This document shows positions 59,151 to 64,000 of a stretch of DNA of 64,000 nt, piece after piece; within the stretch, counting starts at the first letter, position 1, and every line of letters starts with the position of its first letter. The translations under genes were made by a program, and so were the position numbers. This stretch comes from JAFLCM01 sp964510955 (GTDB lineage Bacteria > Planctomycetota > Phycisphaerae > Phycisphaerales > UBA1924). The stretch covers positions 42,281-106,280 of the forward strand of contig CAZEDW010000010.1 of the NCBI GenBank assembly GCA_964510955.1. The letters are read 5' to 3'. Under the pieces are notes generated by a model. It saw nothing but the letters and a program-made list of their open reading frames with translations, was not told the origin of the DNA and did not search any database.

Positions 59151-60617
59151 ATGCCCGCACAGACCACGAATCTGAGTGCCACCGGCGCCCCCCGTCACAC
59201 CCCCGGCGGCGACGTCTACCACTCCGTCCTCCAAATGATCGGGCGCACCCCGATGCTCGAGCTGAGCCGCATGTTCGCGCCCGGCTCAGCGTCGAACCCC
59301 GCCGCCTGCCGTGTCTACGCCAAGATGGAGCTGATGAACCCGGCCCAGTCCATCAAGGACCGGATCGGCCTGTCCATGATCGAGGGCGCCGAGAAGGACG
59401 GCCGCCTGAACCCCGCGGGCAACCCGCGCCCCACCATCATCGAGGCGACGGCCGGCAACACAGGTCTGGGCCTGGCCCTGGTCGCCGGCCAGAAGGGTTA
59501 CGCGCTCAAGGTTGTCGTGCCCGACAAGATGAGCCAGGAGAAGATCCAGCACCTGCGAGCGATGGGGGCCGAGGTGGTGCTGGCGCGTTCGGACGTGCAG
59601 AAGGGCCACCCGGACTATTACCAGGAGGTCGCCGCCCGTCTTGCGAAGAACACGCCCAACAGCGTCTACATCAACCAGTTCGGCAACCTCGACAACAACC
59701 GCGCCCACTACGAGACCACCGGCCCGGAGATCTGGGAGCAGCTCGGCGGCAAGGTCGATGCGCTTGTGGCGGGCGTCGGTTCCGGCGGCACGCTGACGGG
59801 CACGGGCAAGTTCCTGCGCGAGAAGAACCCCGGCGTGAAGCTGGTCCTCGCCGACCCGATGGGCTCGATGCTGCACCCCCTGGTGAATGAGGGCAAGCAC
59901 GTCACGGCGTCGAGCTGGCTCATCGAGGGCATGGGCGAGGACTTCGTCCCCGACATCTGCGACATCAAGCTGGCCGACGAGGCGGTTGCCGTCACCGACG
60001 CGGACGCTTTCCACGCGGCCCGCGAGCTGCTGAGGACCGAGGGAGTGCTGGCGGGCTCGAGCACGGGCTGCCTGCTGCACGCCACGCGCGTGTGGCTGAT
60101 GAAGCAGACCCGACCCCTCAACGTGGTCACCTTCGCCTGCGACAGCGGCGCCAAGTACCTGTCCAAGATGTTCAACGACTTCTGGATGATCGACAACGGC
60201 TTCATCCAGCGCGACAAGCGCAACGACCTCTCGGACCTCATCGCCCGCAAGCACTCCGAGAAGGAGGACTTCACCCTCAACGAGGACGAGCCGGTCAAGC
60301 AGGCCATCAAGCGCATGGGGATGTACGGCGTCTCCCAGATGGTTGTGCTCGACCCCCGCGAGAAGGTGGCCGGCATCATCGACGAGGGCGACATCCTGCT
60401 CGCCGTCACCCATGACGACGAGGCCTTCAACAAGCCCGTCAGCGACTTCATGACCCGCCGGCTGGAAACCATCAAGCCCTCCTCCCAGGTCGCGGACCTG
60501 ATGCCCATCTTCCGGGCCGACCGGGTGGCGATCGTGGTCGACGACAAGGGCAGTTACCTGGGCCTTATTACCAAGATCGACCTGATCAACTACCTCAGGG
60601 CACGCCTGGTGCGGTAG
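59151..60617 (+). CDS. PLP-dependent cystathionine beta-synthase-type enzyme with CBS domains
   Basis: 488 residues. Residues ~20-340 form a fold-type II PLP enzyme of the cysteine synthase/cystathionine beta-synthase family. The PLP lysine is in AQSIKDRIGLSM; the PLP phosphate loop is GSGGTLTGTG; the substrate loop reads EATAGNTGLGLALVAGQKGY. Residues ~360-488 hold a CBS-domain pair (KMGMYGVSQMVVLDPREKVA, then FMTRRLETIKPSSQVADLMP ... GLITKIDLINYL), a likely nucleotide or S-adenosylmethionine sensor. Reactions: serine or O-acetylserine plus homocysteine or sulfide; which one cannot be told. ATG 59151. Confidence 0.92.
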   Translation: MPAQTTNLSATGAPRHTPGGDVYHSVLQMIGRTPMLELSRMFAPGSASNPAACRVYAKMELMNPAQSIKDRIGLSMIEGAEKDGRLNPAGNPRPTIIEATAGNTGLGLALVAGQKGYALKVVVPDKMSQEKIQHLRAMGAEVVLARSDVQKGHPDYYQEVAARLAKNTPNSVYINQFGNLDNNRAHYETTGPEIWEQLGGKVDALVAGVGSGGTLTGTGKFLREKNPGVKLVLADPMGSMLHPLVNEGKHVTASSWLIEGMGEDFVPDICDIKLADEAVAVTDADAFHAARELLRTEGVLAGSSTGCLLHATRVWLMKQTRPLNVVTFACDSGAKYLSKMFNDFWMIDNGFIQRDKRNDLSDLIARKHSEKEDFTLNEDEPVKQAIKRMGMYGVSQMVVLDPREKVAGIIDEGDILLAVTHDDEAFNKPVSDFMTRRLETIKPSSQVADLMPIFRADRVAIVVDDKGSYLGLITKIDLINYLRARLVR

Positions 60618-60622
60618 GCGTG

Positions 60623-60645
60623 CGGTGCCCGGACCCCCGGCACCG
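60623..60645 (+). terminator. Hairpin downstream of the CBS-domain gene
   Basis: CGGTGCC and GGCACCG pair around a GC-rich loop just after the stop. There is no T-run, so the terminator call is moderate. Confidence 0.5.
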
Positions 60646-60739
60646 AGGCCTCCGAGGGCTTTCTCGCAAGCCGGAAGCCCGATTTCCGTAGACTCCCTTG
60701 CCTGAACGCGCCGGGGGGTCGATACTTGGTCCGGGCAAC

Positions 60740-61171
60740 ATGACCGCGCCGTCCCTTACAACTTCCCGCCACGAGCCGCCGCGCGGTTATCGAGCCGCGC
60801 CCGGGGGCGCCACCCTGCTGGCGGTGTTGTTGGTGTTGGCGATCATCCCCAGCGCCGCGGCCCTTTCGTCCCCGGGCTCGGCGGCGATCCTCGAGTCTTC
60901 CATCTCCTGCGCGGGTCTGCCCCGCCAGGCCCGCGAGCTGCCCGACCCGGTTGGGCCCAGCGCGAAACGGTCCGACCTCCGCGCCCTGGCGCTCGCTGTC
61001 GGCGGGACCGGCCCGTCGTACGGTGCCGCCGCCTGCTGCCCGACCCGAGCGAGAATCCCGCAGGGTAGCCCGCGTCCTCAGAGTCTGGTCAACGCGGACG
61101 TTGAGCTGTCGGCACAGGCCCCGGCGCGTGCTCGCGCGGGTGAGGCCGGCCTGCCCCCGCCGGTCGCCTGA
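60740..61171 (+). CDS. Small exported protein upstream of secA, possible SecM-like regulatory peptide
   Basis: 143 residues, if the ATG at 60740 is used. Arg-rich N-terminus, then a signal-type segment ATLLAVLLVLAIIPSAAALS, then a low-complexity region with few aromatic residues. The C-terminus is ARARAGEAGLPPPVA. Its position (215 bp before secA), export signal and a C-terminal RAG plus Pro-Pro-Pro are the general traits of SecM-type force-sensing arrest peptides. No homology to E. coli SecM is visible and no Shine-Dalgarno is obvious, so it could also be a non-regulatory small secreted protein. Confidence 0.45.
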   Translation: MTAPSLTTSRHEPPRGYRAAPGGATLLAVLLVLAIIPSAAALSSPGSAAILESSISCAGLPRQARELPDPVGPSAKRSDLRALALAVGGTGPSYGAAACCPTRARIPQGSPRPQSLVNADVELSAQAPARARAGEAGLPPPVA

Positions 61172-61340
61172 GCCGCTGCCCGCAAGCTCAGTCTTTCGAC
61201 ACCTCCAACCCGTCCCAGCCGTGCCCGGTCGCCCCAGCCCCTTCCGGGGGAAGCGTCCGCCGATGGTGATTCCATCGCGTCGGGCGCCTGAGGGCGGGCG
61301 TCCGATCCGCGGCTGATCCGATCCAACCAGTCAATCCCGC

Positions 61341-61369
61341 GGGCGCGTCGGCCGAAACGGCCCGCGCCC
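61341..61369 (+). promoter_or_regulatory. Strong hairpin 16 bases before the secA start
   Basis: GGGCGCG-TC-GGCCG-AAA-CGGCC-CGCGCCC folds into a nearly perfect stem: 7 bp, a two-base bulge and then 5 bp. It ends at 61369 and secA starts at 61386. It could hide or restrict the secA ribosome site and be opened by a stalled ribosome on the preceding peptide gene. Coordinates are exact but the role is inferred. Confidence 0.6.
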
Positions 61370-61385
61370 CGAACCGAGCATCCCC

Positions 61386-64000
61386 ATGGCAACCGCAGAC
61401 ATCCCGATCGTCGGCCCCATCATCAACAAGGTCTTCGGCACCCGCAACGAGCGCGTCGTGAAGCGCTACGTCCAGCGCGTCGAAGAGATCAACGCGATGG
61501 AGCCCCAGGCCCGCGCCCTGACCGACGCCCAGATCCGCGAGAAGACCGCCCAGTTCAAGCAGCGCATCAAGTCGGGCGAGAACGCCGCGGACCTGCTGCC
61601 CGAGGCCTTCGCCGTGGCCCGCGAGGCGATGGACCGCAATATCGGGTTGCGGAACATGTTCAACCCCAGGCACGCCGAGCGCTTCCCGCTGGACAAGCTC
61701 TCGCCGGCGATGCGGGCGCTGTACGACCAGACCAAGGCGGCCATGGACGCCGCCCCGACCATGCCCCCGGAGGGTGACTTCCTGGGCAACGCCGATCCCC
61801 AGCCCGGCTGGGTCTACACCGACATCCCCGTCGAGCTCTACGAGGCCGCCCGCGCCCTGTTCCCCGAGAGCCGCCCCCCCTTCCGTGCCCGCCCGTTCGA
61901 CGTGCAGCTCATCGGCGGCATGGTGCTCTACGGCGGCAAGATCGCCGAGATGAAGACCGGCGAAGGCAAGACCATCGTCGGCCCGCTGGCGTGCTACATG
62001 GCGGTGCTCGAGGGCTGGAAGGTCAACGTTGTCACCGTCAACGACTATCTGGTGCAGCGCGACCGCGACTGGACCTACCCGTTCTTCCGCGGGCTCGGTC
62101 TCACCGTCGGCGCCATCCACCCCATGCACATGCAGGACGAGGACGAGAAGCGCCTCATGTACGCCTGCGACGTGGTGTACGGCACAACCGCCGAGTTCGG
62201 CTTCGATTTCCTCCGCGACAACATGAAGCGATCGGTGGACGCGCAGGTGCAGCGCGTGCGCGAGTTCGCCATCGTTGACGAGGTGGACTCGATCCTGATC
62301 GACGAGGCCCGCACGCCGCTCATCATCAGCGGCCCGGCCCACGAGGACTCGCCGCGGTACGAGCTGGCCGACCAGCTCGCCCGCCACCTGGTCAAAGCGC
62401 AGAAGCCCTGGGCCGACGCCGACGAGCTGGTCGAGCAGACCAAGCGCCTCATCAAGGGCACCGAGGGCGACATCCGCAACGCCCGCGACAAGTCGCAGAT
62501 CCCCGCGCTCAACGACAAGCTGAACCGGCTCAAGGCCGAGCTGCCCGAGCAGGAGAAGGCCCGCGACCGCTTCACCCGCTACTACGAGGTCGAGAAGGAG
62601 CGCAAGCAGGTCCACGTCACCCACCACGGCATCTCCGAGGCGCAGAAGGTCGCCCAGATGGGCTCGTTCTACGTGGGCGACAACATCGACCTGCCGCACC
62701 TGCTGGGCCAGGCGGTGCGGGCCCACGCCGTCTACGAGCGCGACGTGGACTACGTCGTGATGCCCAGCAAGGACAGCGACACGGGCCGGATGGAGCCCGA
62801 CGTGGTGATCGTGGACGTCAACACAGGACGCCCGATGGTGGGTCGCCAATGGTCCGACGGGCTGCACCAGGCGATGCAGGCCAAGGAAAGCCTGAAGGTC
62901 CGCCAGGAGACGCAGACCGTCGCCACCATCACCATCCAGAACTTCTTCAAGATGTACAAGCGGCTCGCCGGCATGACCGGCACCGCCGACACCGAGGCCC
63001 AGGAGTTCAACGATATCTACAAGCTCGACGTGGTGACGATCCCGACCAACGTGCCGGTGATCCGGCGCGACTTCGACGACGTGGTCTACCTGACCGCCAA
63101 GGACAAGTGGGGCGCCATCGTCGATGAGATCAAGAACTTCCACGACATGGGCCGCCCCGTCCTCGTCGGCACCACCAGCGTCGAAAAGTCCGAGACGCTC
63201 TCGAAGATGCTCACCAGCAAGCACGGCGTGAAGCACGAGGTGCTCAACGCCAAGCAGCACGAGCGCGAAGCCAACATCATCGAGAACGCCGGCCAGCTCG
63301 GCGCCGTGATGATCGCCACCAATATGGCCGGGCGCGGCACCGACATCAAGCTCGGGCCGATCTCCCGCGAGGCCCTGCTGGACCACTGGCTGCGGCGCGG
63401 CATCGCCCCCCGCGAGCTGACGGTCGCGTCCACCGACGAGCAGGTCCGCGAGATGATCTTCCGCAAGATCGCCCCCAAGGAGCTCGGCCTGCAGAAGCGT
63501 GACACCGACGCCATGGGCTTCGACGAGCTCGAGCTGAAGCTGCTCCGCCACTGGGCCACCACGTTCACGTTCATGGACCCGCGGAAGATCGAATCCGCCG
63601 CCGCCGACCAGCTCCGCCAGGAGCTCGACGCCAACGGGCGATTCCGCCTCCACCGCATCGGCTGGGTCGAGACCATCGAGCAGCTCGGCGGCTTGCACGT
63701 CATCGGCACCGAGCGCCACGAGAGCCGGCGCATCGACAACCAGCTGCGCGGCCGGTCCGGGCGCCAGGGCGACCAGGGTTCGTCCCGCTTCTTCGTCAGC
63801 CTCGAAGACGACCTGATGAAGATGTTCGCCGGCGAGACGACCATGAAGATCCTCTCGCGCCTGGGCATGAAGGAGGGCGACGCCATCGAGCACCCCATGC
63901 TCTCCAAGAGCATCGTCCGCGCCCAGCGCAAGGTCGAGGAACGCAACTTCCAGATCCGCAAGAACATCCTCGAGTACGACGAGGTGATGGAGCACCAGCG
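61386..64000 (+). CDS. secA: Preprotein translocase ATPase SecA (5' part)
   Basis: The first ~871 codons are present; the frame is open at the window end, so the gene continues. SecA drives secretory proteins through SecYEG. Motifs: RPFDVQLIGGMVLYGGKIAE, AEMKTGEGKT (Walker A), VDEVDSILIDEARTPLIISG (DEVD box), FFKMYKRLAGMTGTADTEA, VGTTSVEKSETLSKML, MIATNMAGRGTDIKLGP and RGRSGRQGDQGSSRF. Insertions compared with the E. coli type: a long helical one around residues 330-410 (KAQKPWADADELVEQTKRLI and following), and ~95 residues after GTDIKLGP before GGLHVIGTERHESRRI. The start has no clear Shine-Dalgarno and follows a hairpin. Confidence 0.97.
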   Translation, partial: MATADIPIVGPIINKVFGTRNERVVKRYVQRVEEINAMEPQARALTDAQIREKTAQFKQRIKSGENAADLLPEAFAVAREAMDRNIGLRNMFNPRHAERFPLDKLSPAMRALYDQTKAAMDAAPTMPPEGDFLGNADPQPGWVYTDIPVELYEAARALFPESRPPFRARPFDVQLIGGMVLYGGKIAEMKTGEGKTIVGPLACYMAVLEGWKVNVVTVNDYLVQRDRDWTYPFFRGLGLTVGAIHPMHMQDEDEKRLMYACDVVYGTTAEFGFDFLRDNMKRSVDAQVQRVREFAIVDEVDSILIDEARTPLIISGPAHEDSPRYELADQLARHLVKAQKPWADADELVEQTKRLIKGTEGDIRNARDKSQIPALNDKLNRLKAELPEQEKARDRFTRYYEVEKERKQVHVTHHGISEAQKVAQMGSFYVGDNIDLPHLLGQAVRAHAVYERDVDYVVMPSKDSDTGRMEPDVVIVDVNTGRPMVGRQWSDGLHQAMQAKESLKVRQETQTVATITIQNFFKMYKRLAGMTGTADTEAQEFNDIYKLDVVTIPTNVPVIRRDFDDVVYLTAKDKWGAIVDEIKNFHDMGRPVLVGTTSVEKSETLSKMLTSKHGVKHEVLNAKQHEREANIIENAGQLGAVMIATNMAGRGTDIKLGPISREALLDHWLRRGIAPRELTVASTDEQVREMIFRKIAPKELGLQKRDTDAMGFDELELKLLRHWATTFTFMDPRKIESAAADQLRQELDANGRFRLHRIGWVETIEQLGGLHVIGTERHESRRIDNQLRGRSGRQGDQGSSRFFVSLEDDLMKMFAGETTMKILSRLGMKEGDAIEHPMLSKSIVRAQRKVEERNFQIRKNILEYDEVMEHQ

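Noticed and set aside
61188..63995. 935-codon open frame antisense to secA
   Set aside because: It is a shadow of the high-GC secA coding sequence and has no recognisable domain.

Overview
The window looks like chromosomal DNA from a high-GC planctomycete, most likely a Phycisphaerae relative. The evidence is the signature set, not a database match. Five secreted proteins end in a paired Asn/Asp-rich dockerin-like module (DLNGDGxVNTxDLxxLLxxFG type). Two end in a short hydrophobic stretch plus an RRRR tail (PEP-CTERM-like). There is also a CPKC/CPEC zinc-ribbon membrane protein, a GFTLVE pseudopilin, a short ECF-like sigma factor and a SecA with large insertions.

Layout. 1-6.4 kb: tail of a GlcG/HbpS-family protein, a CLC Cl-/H+ antiporter, an ECF sigma factor, gatB and an erythromycin-esterase-fold protein with an inserted beta domain. 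6.4-10.4 kb: an overlapping gene string in which a ketosynthase lacking its catalytic histidines is followed by a GxxExxY protein, a complete ketosynthase and a membrane-anchored protein. 10.4-15.4 kb: secreted FG-GAP and dockerin proteins, a DUF2726 protein, a lipoprotein and an IS200-like (RAYT) transposase inside two pairs of REP-like palindromes, bounded by a decayed duplicate of the DUF2726 gene end. 15.4-25.4 kb: an isobutyryl-CoA-mutase-type large subunit carrying heptanucleotide-repeat insertions, a GT39 membrane glycosyltransferase, a subtilase-dockerin protein, a PEP-CTERM-like protein and a 909-residue secreted dockerin protein. 25.4-29 kb: an ABC-F ATPase and a zinc-ribbon membrane protein.

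29-37.4 kb is a formate module: formyl-tetrahydrofolate synthetase behind a structured leader, a FocA/NirC channel, a fused NuoE-NuoF-type formate dehydrogenase beta subunit, a Cys-type formate dehydrogenase alpha subunit and FdhD. Together these would import or export formate, oxidise it to NADH and activate it to 10-formyl-THF. 37.4-46.2 kb: small conserved proteins, a sorbosone-dehydrogenase-like dockerin protein, a pseudopilin, a methyltransferase, a DUF2330 protein and dihydrolipoyl dehydrogenase. A minus-strand SRP RNA gene lies at about 46.3-46.44 kb, followed by an HDOD protein.

47.7-54.4 kb is a compact minus-strand nonulosonic-acid operon: a giant Maf-type glycosyltransferase protein, a NeuA-NeuB fusion and NeuC. 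54.5-64 kb: an NTF2-like membrane protein, a secreted caspase-like dockerin protein, proS, a small membrane protein, a PLP/CBS-domain cystathionine beta-synthase-type enzyme, a small signal-peptide protein that may be a SecM-like regulator, and secA, which runs off the window end.

The most interesting points are the putative SecM-like leader before secA, the ketosynthase alpha/beta-like pair, the three-domain Maf protein with a cysteine-less radical-SAM-like tail, the RAYT/REP region, the heptamer insertions in the mutase, and the caspase-dockerin protein. No CRISPR array, prophage or rRNA/tRNA gene was seen.
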